Source: Janthinobacterium sp. FW305-129 (GTDB lineage Bacteria > Pseudomonadota > Gammaproteobacteria > Burkholderiales > Burkholderiaceae_D). Taken from it: DNA of 64,000 bases. The first letter of the stretch is position 1. Each line of letters starts with the position of its first letter. Under the pieces are notes generated by a model that saw only the letters and a list, made by a program, of their open reading frames with translations, was not told the DNA's origin and did no database searches. The position numbers and the translations under genes are program-made. This document shows positions 36,854 through 45,095 of this stretch, in pieces. The stretch spans positions 248,001 to 312,000 of the forward strand of contig NZ_JACYMM010000005.1 in NCBI RefSeq assembly GCF_020858115.1. The letters run 5' to 3'.

Positions 36854-39457
36854 ATGAATAAATTGTTAGACCTCAACACCCTCAAGCTTGCGCCCCCCTC
36901 TACCGCCCGCCCCCTGATGGAGCGGGAACAGGTGTTGCGCAAGCTCTCCTCCCTTGGCGCCTTCCGCCTGGTGCTGCTGCGCGCACCGGCCGGCTACGGC
37001 AAGACGTCGCTGATGCGCATGATCCGCGCCGATGCCAGCGCGGCCGGAGGGAACGTGGCCTGGCTGACCTTCGACAGCAGCGACAACGATCCCGCCCGCC
37101 TGCTGCTGGGCATGCGCGCCGCCCTGCTCGTCACGCCCGAGCCGCCGCAGGACAACTATGTCCGACTCGGCGATACGCGCGTCACCCACCTCTTCCTCGA
37201 CGACGTGGAACTGCTCGACACAAGCAATATCGCCCTCGTGTTCACGCTGATCGCCGACGTGCTGCCGGCGCCGATGAGCGTGTTCATCGGCGCCCGCTCG
37301 CTGCGCGGCCACAGCGTAGCGGCGCTGAAAGCCAATGGCGCGCTGCTCGAGCTGGACATGGAAGACCTGCAGTTCAGCCAGGCCGAGACGGCCAGCTACC
37401 TGCAGCGCGCCCAGTTCGACCTGTCCGCAGCCGACGTGGCCCTGCTGCAGCGGACCAGCGAAGGCTGGCCCGCCGCCGTCGAGCTCATCGGCCTGGCCTG
37501 GAAACGGCTGCAAGGCCGCGGCCATGTTGCGTTGCCGCAATTGCCGGGCCTGCGCGACCTGGGCGAATACCTGGCCGAGGAAGTGTTCGAAGCGCAGAGC
37601 GACGATATCAAGGAATTTCTCATCGCGACGGCGGCGCTGAGCTCTTTTCACGCCGAACTGGCCGACTGCGTGCGCGCAAGCGGCGACAGCGCGCGCCTGA
37701 TCGCCGCCATCCGCGCGGCCGGCCTGCCGATCCAGCCGCTGCAAAACAACTGGTTCCGCTACCACCCGCTGTTCGCCGAGCACATCGTGCTGCACCACCG
37801 GCCGCCGCCGGCCATCTATGTGCGGGCGGCGGAATGGCTGACGGGCCATGGTTACGCCTTCGAGGCGATCGATTACTTCCTCAAGGGCGGCGAATACGAA
37901 CAGGCGGCCGATACCCTCGAAAGCATCGTCGGCCAGCTGCGCCTGCACGGCCAGTTCCCCAGCATCATCCAGTGGTGCGACCAGTTGCCCGACGCGTTGC
38001 TGAAGCGCCGCCCGGCCCTCACCAGCGCGCTCGTGGTGGGCATGGTGTACTCGTCGCGGCGCGACGACCTGGCGCGCTGGCTCGACTACTTCCGCCAGCA
38101 GGCAGGCAAGCCGGACGCCGACCCGCTCTACGGCGAAGGCTTGCGCGCGCTCGACCCCGTGCTGGCCTTTCTCGACGGAGATACCGCGCGCACCATCGCG
38201 CTGGCGGACCGCGACTGGCCGCAGCAGCGCCAGGCCAATCCGAACGACCGCGCCACCCTGGCCTACGTGGCGGCCTACACCTGCCTGTGGCGCGGCATGC
38301 TCGACGAGGCAGCCGCGCTGCTCATCGAGGCGCGCCGCGCCTGCCGCGAGTCGGGCACCATTTCCGGCCTGGCCATCGTCTACTTCCTGCAAGCCTACCT
38401 CGATGCGATCCAGGGCAATTTCGACGCCGCGCTGCAGCAGCTGGCGGCCATCGACGCGCTGGCCCAGCGCCACAGCGACAAGATCTCGCCGGCCCTGCTG
38501 TACCCGTTCAGCGCGGGCCTGATCCTGCTGATCGACTATGAGCGCAACGCCCTCGGCCTGGTGGCCTCGCGCCTGACCTTCGCCCGCAGCCTGATCCCGC
38601 TGGGCTTGCCATGGGACTCGCTGAGCGCCGTCTCCATCGTGCAGGCGCGCATGCTGGCCATCAAGGAAAATCCCGCCGCCGCGACGCGCTGGCTGGAAGG
38701 GCAGATCATGCAGGGCCATCCGCGCTCCGCCTCGCCCGCGCGCGCGGCGCTCGAGGGCGAACTGTCGCGCATGGCAATCCAGACGGTGCGCCCCGAGTCG
38801 GTGGCCGGCTACGCCGCCCTGCTGCTCGATGCCAGCTGGCCCGGGCACGAACGCTGCATCGTTTCCTGCCAGGAGATCGACGGCGCCGGCATCGTCCAGG
38901 CGCGCCTGATGATCCATGCGGCGCCCGGCGAAGCGCTGGCGCGCATCGGCCAGTTGCTGGCGCACGCGCTGGCGGCCGGGCGCCTGTGGCGCGCCACCAA
39001 GCTGCGCGTGCTGCTGGCGATCGCCTTGCAACGCAGCGGCTTGCCCAAGGACGCGCAGCGGGAACTGGCGCTGGCGCTGGAGCAGGCGGCGCGCTCGGGC
39101 ATGGTGCGCAGCTTTCTCGACGAAGGCCCCGACATCCTTCCGCTGCTGGCGCACATGCAGGCCAAGTCGCGCCACCTGCTCAGCATCGCCGCCGCCGCCC
39201 ACCTCGATGCCGTGCTGCGGGCGGGCGGCGCGGCCACCGACGCCGCGCCGCCGGCGGTGACGCTGACGCAGACCGAGTACGCGCTGCTGTCACTGGTGGC
39301 GCAGGGCAAATCGAACCAGGAAATCGGCGCCAACCTGTTCCTCTCCGTGAGCACGGTGAAGTGGCATCTGGGGCAGATCTTCCGCAAGCTGGACGCCGGC
39401 AACCGGGGCCAGGCCGTCTTCAACGCGCGCCAGCTGGGCCTGCTGCCCCAGCAATAG
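36854..39457 (+). CDS. MalT-like LuxR-family transcriptional regulator, copy 1
   Basis: 867 residues from the ATG at 36854 (GGGGGAC upstream). Walker A in LLRAPAGYGKTSLM, then the STAND-type NTPase of MalT proteins (FLDDVELLD as Walker B, ADVLPAPMSVFIGAR), a long TPR/MalT superhelix in the middle and a C-terminal LuxR HTH (LTQTEYALLSLVAQGKSNQEIG, STVKWHLGQIFRKL). Large ATP-dependent activators of this type respond to a small ligand. It is a close paralogue of 40451-43042, sharing MERE, LLRAPAGYGKT, and the whole helical layout. The regulated genes are unknown. Confidence 0.93.
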   Translation: MNKLLDLNTLKLAPPSTARPLMEREQVLRKLSSLGAFRLVLLRAPAGYGKTSLMRMIRADASAAGGNVAWLTFDSSDNDPARLLLGMRAALLVTPEPPQDNYVRLGDTRVTHLFLDDVELLDTSNIALVFTLIADVLPAPMSVFIGARSLRGHSVAALKANGALLELDMEDLQFSQAETASYLQRAQFDLSAADVALLQRTSEGWPAAVELIGLAWKRLQGRGHVALPQLPGLRDLGEYLAEEVFEAQSDDIKEFLIATAALSSFHAELADCVRASGDSARLIAAIRAAGLPIQPLQNNWFRYHPLFAEHIVLHHRPPPAIYVRAAEWLTGHGYAFEAIDYFLKGGEYEQAADTLESIVGQLRLHGQFPSIIQWCDQLPDALLKRRPALTSALVVGMVYSSRRDDLARWLDYFRQQAGKPDADPLYGEGLRALDPVLAFLDGDTARTIALADRDWPQQRQANPNDRATLAYVAAYTCLWRGMLDEAAALLIEARRACRESGTISGLAIVYFLQAYLDAIQGNFDAALQQLAAIDALAQRHSDKISPALLYPFSAGLILLIDYERNALGLVASRLTFARSLIPLGLPWDSLSAVSIVQARMLAIKENPAAATRWLEGQIMQGHPRSASPARAALEGELSRMAIQTVRPESVAGYAALLLDASWPGHERCIVSCQEIDGAGIVQARLMIHAAPGEALARIGQLLAHALAAGRLWRATKLRVLLAIALQRSGLPKDAQRELALALEQAARSGMVRSFLDEGPDILPLLAHMQAKSRHLLSIAAAAHLDAVLRAGGAATDAAPPAVTLTQTEYALLSLVAQGKSNQEIGANLFLSVSTVKWHLGQIFRKLDAGNRGQAVFNARQLGLLPQQ

Positions 39458-39489
39458 CCTGTCCGCCCTGCCCCGGGAATCCGTCCGCC

Positions 39490-40233
39490 TCACTTCGCCG
39501 CCGTGCCGAGCCAGCGCCGCGCGATGGCATCATAGGCGCCGTCGCGCTTCATGCGCTCGAGCGTGCGCTGCCAGCGCAGCACCAGGGCAGGATCGGTCGA
39601 CAGGGGGAAAGTGAGATAGCTGCCGATCGAAAAGATCGGGTACGCGAGTTCGACGGCATCGGCGGCCACGCCCGCCTGCTCCAGCAGGGCCGGCAGCTGT
39701 TCCTGGTCCAGCGCCATCAGCGGGTGCCGGCCGGCCAGCAGCATGGCCAGCATGGTGGCCGAGTTGTTCACCGCTTCCAGGTTGGCAAAACCGGCCTGCT
39801 GCAAGTAGCTATAGGAATAAAAGGCACGCGGCGCCATCACGCCCGACAGGGCCTTGGCGTCGTTCACACTGCCCAGATGGATGCCCGCGCCGCGCCTGGC
39901 ATAAAAATTCGTTTGCGACACCAGCAGCGGCCCCACCCATTGGAATTGCCGCTCGCGCTCGGTCGTGCGCTTGGGGCACACCAGCACCACGTTGGCGCCG
40001 CTCTGCGCCATCAGATAAGCGCGCGCCCACGGCATCAGGCGCATCGGCGAGCGGTCGCCGAGGCGGCGCTGGATTTCCGCCACCATCTCGACGCAAAAGC
40101 CCGTCACCTTGCCATCCTTGCTGAAGGCCAGGGGCGCAATCTCGGCCGTCAGTATCTCCAGCGCCTGCGCGCGCGCAGCGCCGCACAGCGCCGCCGCCAG
40201 CAGCACGGGAGCCAATAACCACGTCGGCAACAT
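39490..40233 (-). CDS. orphan periplasmic amino-acid-type binding protein (PBPb)
   Basis: 247 residues from ATG 40233 (GGAGG upstream). Signal peptide LLAPVLLAAALCGAARAQA. Family 3 solute-binding fold: LEILTAEIAPLAFSKDGKVTGFCVEMVAEIQRRLG, RAYLMAQSGANVVLVCPKRTTERE, QWVGPLLV. No ABC permease or ATPase genes are nearby. It lies on the opposite strand between the two MalT-like genes. It could supply the ligand signal for that regulator pair, or serve as a stand-alone sensor; this is inference from position. Confidence 0.85.
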   Translation of the reverse strand: MLPTWLLAPVLLAAALCGAARAQALEILTAEIAPLAFSKDGKVTGFCVEMVAEIQRRLGDRSPMRLMPWARAYLMAQSGANVVLVCPKRTTERERQFQWVGPLLVSQTNFYARRGAGIHLGSVNDAKALSGVMAPRAFYSYSYLQQAGFANLEAVNNSATMLAMLLAGRHPLMALDQEQLPALLEQAGVAADAVELAYPIFSIGSYLTFPLSTDPALVLRWQRTLERMKRDGAYDAIARRWLGTAAK

Positions 40234-40355
40234 CGCGTCCTCCTTTCCGCCGGCTCGCCGCCGGCAGAGACCGGCGCAGGCCGGCTTGCGCCGCTGTCCA
40301 CGCCCTCGCATCCATGATAGCAGCGTGGCCGGCGCGGCGCCAGGCGCGCCAAAAA

Positions 40356-40370
40356 CCGTACTTTAGTAGG
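40356..40370. promoter_or_regulatory. TACTTTAGTA motif upstream of MalT-like copy 2
   Basis: CCGTACTTTAGTAGG is an imperfect palindrome in the gap between the binding-protein gene and the second MalT-like gene. A near-identical perfect palindrome is present at 43075-43090 before the GGDEF gene. Confidence 0.4.
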
Positions 40371-40450
40371 GCGCAAAGGACGCCGCATTTGACTATATTC
40401 GTCGCTTTTTCATCTGTCTGCCGCCACCTTGCTTCCCTGGAGCGCACACC

Positions 40451-43042
40451 TTGCCGTATCCCCATTTACTGAAGCTGACGCCGCCATTCGGCAACGTCCC
40501 CCAGATGGAACGCGAAGTACCATTGCGCGAACTGTCCGCGGACGGCGCCTTCCGCCTCGTGCTGCTGCGCGCCCCCGCCGGCTACGGCAAGACGGCGCTG
40601 CTGCGCGCCGCCCATGCCCGGCGCGCACGCGCGGGCGCCCACGTCGCCTGGCTGAACCTGGACCACGCCGACAACGATCCGGCCACGCTGCGCCGCAGCC
40701 TGCATGCCGCGCTGCGCCTCGCTCCAGTGCTCGCGCCCGACAACGACGCCCTGTTGGCCAGTTCAAGCGTCACCCATCTGTACCTTGATGCCGTCGAGCA
40801 TCTTGACGGCGCGGCCATCCGCGACCTGTTCGCCCTGATTGCGTGTGTCCTGCCGCCCTCGATGCGCATCTACCTGGCGGCCCGCGCGCTGCACCACGGC
40901 GGCATCGCCGCGCTGAAGGTGGCCGGTACGCTGGTCGAGCTCGATATGGACGATCTGCAGTTCTCGCCGGCGGAAACGGCAAGCTACCTGCAGCAGCAAA
41001 CGATCGATATTCCACCCGATGATGTTGCCCTTTTGCAACGCGTCAGCGAAGGCTGGCCAGCGGCTATTGCACTGATCGCGCCGGCATGGAAAAAGCTGCG
41101 CCGCCACGAGGGGGCGGACAGGTTCATCCTTTCCGCCTTGCCCGAATTTAACGCTTACCTGCAGCGCGAAGTGCTGGGCGCGCTGGACGAGCCGATGCGC
41201 CGCCTGCTGACCACGGCAGCGCCGCTGGCCACCTTTTGCGCCAGCCTGCTCGAGGCGGCGCTGGGAAGCGGCGACGGCGGACAACAGATGGCATGGCTGC
41301 AAGCGGCCGGCCTGCCCCTGCGGCAACTGCCGGGCGGCTGGCTGCGCTGCCATCCGCTGCTGGCCGGCCACCTGGCCCTGCGCCAGCCCGTGCCCGGCGC
41401 CGTGTACGCCAGGGCGGGAACCTGGCTGGTGCGCCAAGGCCACGTCGAGCAAGCCATCGATTGCTTCCTCATGGCCGGCGCCCACGCGCAGGCGGCAGAC
41501 GCACTCGAGCGCGTCATCGCCGCGCTGTCCGCCAGCGGCCAGTTCGAGCGCATCGTGCACTGCTGCGAACAGTTGCCTACCGCCATGCTGCAACAGCGAC
41601 CGGCGCTGTCGGGCGCCTTGCTGGTCGGGTTGCTGTGCGCGGCGCGCGGCACCGAACTGGCAAACTGGCTGCATTTCTACCGCCGCCGCAGCGCCCTCAT
41701 CGGCGCCGACCCGCGCTACGCCGCCAGCCTCGACGGCATCGCTCCGCTGCTGGCCTTTCTGGCCGGCGACACCGACCGCTGCATCGCACTTGCCGCAGGA
41801 CACAAGTCGCACGCGACGATGGCGCCACCCGCTCCGGCCGATCCGCGCCACCTGGCCGTCTATACCTGCCTGTGGCGCGGCGAGCTGGCCGAGGCGGCGG
41901 CACTGCTGGTGACGGCGCGGCGCGATTGCGCCGCTTCCGGCTCGCCCATCGGCATGGCCTTGGTCGGCTTCCTGCAAGCATATCTGGATGCCATCGGCGG
42001 CAATTTTGACGCGGCGCTGCAACAACTGGCGGCCGCCGATGCATTGGCGCAACAGCACGCCGAACAGATTCCCCCCTTCCTCTTCCATGGCTACAGCGTC
42101 GGGCTGGCCCTGCTGATCGCCTACGAGTGCAACCGCCTCGACCTGGTGACGGCGCGCCTCGCGCTGGCGCGCAGCCTGCCCGCCGCCGGACTGCCCTGGG
42201 ACGCGCGCGCCGCCATGCTGGTGATGCAGGCCCGGATGCTGGCGCTGCAACAGGGCCAGACGGCCGCGCGGCAATGGCTGGAAGCCGCCTGCCGCCAGGG
42301 GCGCGCACGGCTGCCGGCCCCCGCACGCGCGCTGCTCGAAGCCGAACAGTCGCGCATGGCGCTACTTGCCGGCAACCACGATGCCGTCTCCTGGCACGCC
42401 TCGATCCTGCTGCAGCCCGTCTGGGCCGGCGATGAACGCTGCATCCTGCCCAGCCAGGAAATCGATGGCGCCGGCATCGCCCAGGCGCGCCTGCTGATAC
42501 GGCTGGGGCCCTTGCCCGAAGCCGAGGCCCTGATCGGCCGCCTGCTGACGCATGCGCTGGCCACCGGGCGCCGCTGGCGCGCCACCAAGCTGCGCGTGCT
42601 GCTGGCCATCGCCCTGGCCCAACTGGGCAAGGCCAGGGAAGCGGAAGCCGAAATGGCCCTGGCGCTGGAACAGGCGGCCGCTTCCGGCATGCTGCGCCTG
42701 TTCCTGGACGAAGGCAGCGATGCGCTCGGCTTGCTGCGCATCATGCGCGGCAAGGCACGCCGCCTGCTCAGCACCCAGGCCGCCACGCACCTGGACGTGC
42801 TGCTGCGCGGCGCCGACACCCCCGCCGCCGCCTTGCCTGCGGCACAGCTCACGCCCACCGAAGCCACCCTGCTGGCCCTGGTGGCGCTGGGCCGCACCAA
42901 CGGCGCCATCGCCGACCTGCTGGACTTGTCCGTCAATACCGTGAAATGGCACCTGGGGCAAATCTTCCGCAAGCTCAGCGTCAGCAACCGCGGCCAGGCC
43001 GTCTGCAAGGCGCGCCGCACCGGTGTGTTGCCAATGCAATAG
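40451..43042 (+). CDS. MalT-like LuxR-family transcriptional regulator, copy 2
   Basis: 863 residues. TTG start at 40451 with GGAG eight bases upstream; chosen over the downstream ATG (40505) because LLKLTPPFG corresponds to LKLAPPST at the start of copy 1. Walker A LLRAPAGYGKTALL, Walker B-like LYLDAVEHLD, long TPR superhelix, C-terminal LuxR HTH (LTPTEATLLALVALGRTNGAI, NTVKWHLGQIFRKLSVSNR). Clear paralogue of 36854-39457 across its whole length. Followed by the c-di-GMP genes; it may control them or be controlled together with them. Confidence 0.92.
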   Translation: MPYPHLLKLTPPFGNVPQMEREVPLRELSADGAFRLVLLRAPAGYGKTALLRAAHARRARAGAHVAWLNLDHADNDPATLRRSLHAALRLAPVLAPDNDALLASSSVTHLYLDAVEHLDGAAIRDLFALIACVLPPSMRIYLAARALHHGGIAALKVAGTLVELDMDDLQFSPAETASYLQQQTIDIPPDDVALLQRVSEGWPAAIALIAPAWKKLRRHEGADRFILSALPEFNAYLQREVLGALDEPMRRLLTTAAPLATFCASLLEAALGSGDGGQQMAWLQAAGLPLRQLPGGWLRCHPLLAGHLALRQPVPGAVYARAGTWLVRQGHVEQAIDCFLMAGAHAQAADALERVIAALSASGQFERIVHCCEQLPTAMLQQRPALSGALLVGLLCAARGTELANWLHFYRRRSALIGADPRYAASLDGIAPLLAFLAGDTDRCIALAAGHKSHATMAPPAPADPRHLAVYTCLWRGELAEAAALLVTARRDCAASGSPIGMALVGFLQAYLDAIGGNFDAALQQLAAADALAQQHAEQIPPFLFHGYSVGLALLIAYECNRLDLVTARLALARSLPAAGLPWDARAAMLVMQARMLALQQGQTAARQWLEAACRQGRARLPAPARALLEAEQSRMALLAGNHDAVSWHASILLQPVWAGDERCILPSQEIDGAGIAQARLLIRLGPLPEAEALIGRLLTHALATGRRWRATKLRVLLAIALAQLGKAREAEAEMALALEQAAASGMLRLFLDEGSDALGLLRIMRGKARRLLSTQAATHLDVLLRGADTPAAALPAAQLTPTEATLLALVALGRTNGAIADLLDLSVNTVKWHLGQIFRKLSVSNRGQAVCKARRTGVLPMQ

Positions 43043-43043
43043 A

Positions 43044-43062
43044 TGTTGCGGATCACGCAACA
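43044..43062. terminator. stem-loop after MalT-like copy 2
   Basis: TGTTGCG (43044-43050) pairs with CGCAACA (43056-43062) over a five-base loop directly after the stop codon. No T-run, so terminator strength is doubtful. Confidence 0.4.
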
Positions 43063-43074
43063 GATAGCGCAAAT

Positions 43075-43090
43075 CCATACTTAAGTATGG
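43075..43090. promoter_or_regulatory. perfect palindrome CCATACTTAAGTATGG
   Basis: 16-base perfect palindrome in the gap upstream of the GGDEF gene. The core TACTTAAGTA differs by one base from TACTTTAGTA at 40359-40368. Suggests a common regulator, possibly one of the MalT-like proteins. Confidence 0.5.
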
Positions 43091-43178
43091 TGACCCCCTA
43101 CCGCCTGACAAATATGATTTCAATCACTTGCTGGCCAGCGCCAGCCGCCCCGCATCGCACTTAGTTCCTGAAAGAAAC

Positions 43179-44321
43179 ATGTCAAAAAAGACCACCATTC
43201 AAACGCGCCCGGCCGGTGCCGTCCAGCGGCCGCCGGCCGCCGCTGCGCCGCCGTCACCGGACGCGGCGAAGATGGAGCATCCTCCTGCCGCCCGGCCGCT
43301 GCCCGGCCTGCTCAAGAAGCTGGGCACCATGACAGCCATCCGTGACATGCAACTGGTAGAGAAGAGCTTGCTGCGCACGCTCGGGCCGATGCTGGGCGTG
43401 CTGCAGACATCGCTCTACCGCACCGACGAAAACCGCGACGTCGTGCGCGTGCTGCGCCATTCGCGCAGCAGCGGCCCGACCACCGACGGCACCGAACGCA
43501 TCACCGAGCAGGTCGAAGAGGTGCGCAGCGGCGCCCATGTGCCGCCGCACGTGGCGCAATTGCTGGCCGACATGCGCCTGTTGGGCCGTTCCTGCAGCCG
43601 GGCGCTGGAGTCGCATCTGATGATCGGCTACCCCTTACATGGAGGCAACGAACTGTGCGGCTATCTGATCTTCGAGCGCAGCCACGCCGTCACCCCGGTC
43701 GAGGACGCCGTCATCCACGGCGTGCTGGAAGTGTTTTCCAACTATTACGCCTTGCTCGATACGAGCCAGCGCGACCGCCTGACGGGCTTGCGCAACCGCC
43801 ATTCGCTGGAACTGAACCTGGAACGCCTGTGGGATGAACTGGCGGCGCAATCGGGCGACGCCGCCGAGGTGCCCGAAACCTATTGGCTGGCCTTGCTTGA
43901 CATCGACCACTTCAAGCGCATCAACGACAACTACGGCCACATGATCGGCGACGAAGTACTGTTGCTGGTGGCGCGCCTGCTCGACGGCGCATTCCGCAGC
44001 AGCGACCTGCTGTACCGCTACGGCGGCGAGGAATTCATCGCCGTCATCGCCGCCAGCGACCTGGAGCAGGCCACGCTGGCATTCGAACGGGCACGCCTGA
44101 CGATTGCGCAATTCAACTTTCCGCGCGTGGGTGCCGTGACGATCAGTGGCGGCTTTTGCCTGGCCAGTTCCGCGGTCCTGGCCAACGCCATCGTCAGCCG
44201 CGCCGACCAGACCCTGTACGAAGCCAAGCGCGCCGGACGCAACCGGATACTCCACTACGGCAGCCTGGTCGACGCCGGCATCCTCACGGAAGTCGAAGCC
44301 GGCACCATCGAGCTCTTTTGA
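43179..44321 (+). CDS. GAF-like/GGDEF diguanylate cyclase
   Basis: 380 residues from the ATG at 43179 (MSKKTT; the frame extends upstream but with no ribosome site). N-terminal 40 residues are disordered Pro/Ala; residues about 50-200 resemble a GAF sensor (GYPLHGGNELCGYLIFERSH, ILEVFSNYYALL-like helix). The GGDEF domain has the metal pair in LDIDHFKRINDNYGH, the active motif GGEEF and RSSD five residues earlier as I-site. A soluble cyclase made active by the unknown N-terminal signal. First of the c-di-GMP genes of the island; 29 bases separate it from the Crp-like gene. Confidence 0.92.
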   Translation: MSKKTTIQTRPAGAVQRPPAAAAPPSPDAAKMEHPPAARPLPGLLKKLGTMTAIRDMQLVEKSLLRTLGPMLGVLQTSLYRTDENRDVVRVLRHSRSSGPTTDGTERITEQVEEVRSGAHVPPHVAQLLADMRLLGRSCSRALESHLMIGYPLHGGNELCGYLIFERSHAVTPVEDAVIHGVLEVFSNYYALLDTSQRDRLTGLRNRHSLELNLERLWDELAAQSGDAAEVPETYWLALLDIDHFKRINDNYGHMIGDEVLLLVARLLDGAFRSSDLLYRYGGEEFIAVIAASDLEQATLAFERARLTIAQFNFPRVGAVTISGGFCLASSAVLANAIVSRADQTLYEAKRAGRNRILHYGSLVDAGILTEVEAGTIELF

Positions 44322-44350
44322 GCCCGTTCCCCCGTTCTCATGGAGACACA

Positions 44351-45031
44351 ATGAATAATTCTCAGCAAGCCTTCCTGGCGCAGCGCAAGCGCTTCGAGGC
44401 AGACATGCTTGCCCGCTACGACATCGATGCGGCCACCTACGCGGCCGTCAGCATCCTGCTGGCGCCGCTCGCCGTCGCCGTCTCGCTGGACAAGGGCGAC
44501 TATCTGCAGCGCGCCGGCTCGCCGGCCAGGCACGTGTACTGGATTACCTCCGGCATCGTCTGCTGCGGCGTCAACACGCCTTCCGGCGACGATATCACGG
44601 CGGCCTTTTCCACCGAAGGCCACAACGCCACGCCCTACCACGACCTGCTGCAGGGCGCCAGCGGCTTGCCCGCGCTGCACTCGCTGACGGCCGAAACGGC
44701 GGTGGAAGCCTTTCGCCTCGATTGGGACAAGGTCGTCACCCTGCGCGCCAGCCACAGCGTGCTCGACGCTTATCACCTCAAGGTGATCGAATACATGCTC
44801 AAGCAGCAGTCGCGGCGCAGCCATGCCCAGTACGGCGCGTCGGCGCAAACCCGGCTTGCCTCGTTCCTGCGCGACTACCCCGGACTCGAGAGGCGCATCT
44901 CGCAAAAGACGCTGTCCTCGTATCTGGAGATCACGCCGCAATACCTGTCCCAGCTCTTGAACAAGGGCAGGCGCAAGGATGAACCCAGGCAAGACAGTCC
45001 CATCCGGCCCATGGCCAGGCTGATGGCATGA
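44351..45031 (+). CDS. Crp/Fnr-family transcriptional regulator
   Basis: 226 residues, GGAGA seven bases before the ATG. The N-terminal beta-roll (VSLDKGDYLQRAGSPARHVYWITSGIV) is a cyclic-nucleotide-type domain, but the usual phosphate-binding R-x-A/S segment is replaced (NATPYHDLLQGASG), so cAMP binding is doubtful. C-terminal winged helix: SAQTRLASFLRDYPGLERRI, ISQKTLSSYLEITPQYLSQLLNK. It stands between a cyclase and a GGDEF-EAL protein, so c-di-GMP dependence (as in Clp-type regulators) is a possibility. Confidence 0.87.
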   Translation: MNNSQQAFLAQRKRFEADMLARYDIDAATYAAVSILLAPLAVAVSLDKGDYLQRAGSPARHVYWITSGIVCCGVNTPSGDDITAAFSTEGHNATPYHDLLQGASGLPALHSLTAETAVEAFRLDWDKVVTLRASHSVLDAYHLKVIEYMLKQQSRRSHAQYGASAQTRLASFLRDYPGLERRISQKTLSSYLEITPQYLSQLLNKGRRKDEPRQDSPIRPMARLMA

Positions 45032-45095
45032 CGCGCGCCGGCGCGCCAGCGCGACCGCGCTGAACCGGCGCCCGGGCTCCACGGAGACGACAAGG

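Noticed and set aside
36866-39202. 778-codon antisense frame over MalT-like copy 1
   Set aside because: Shadow of a high-GC gene with clear Walker A and LuxR HTH on the other strand; no ribosome site or domain.
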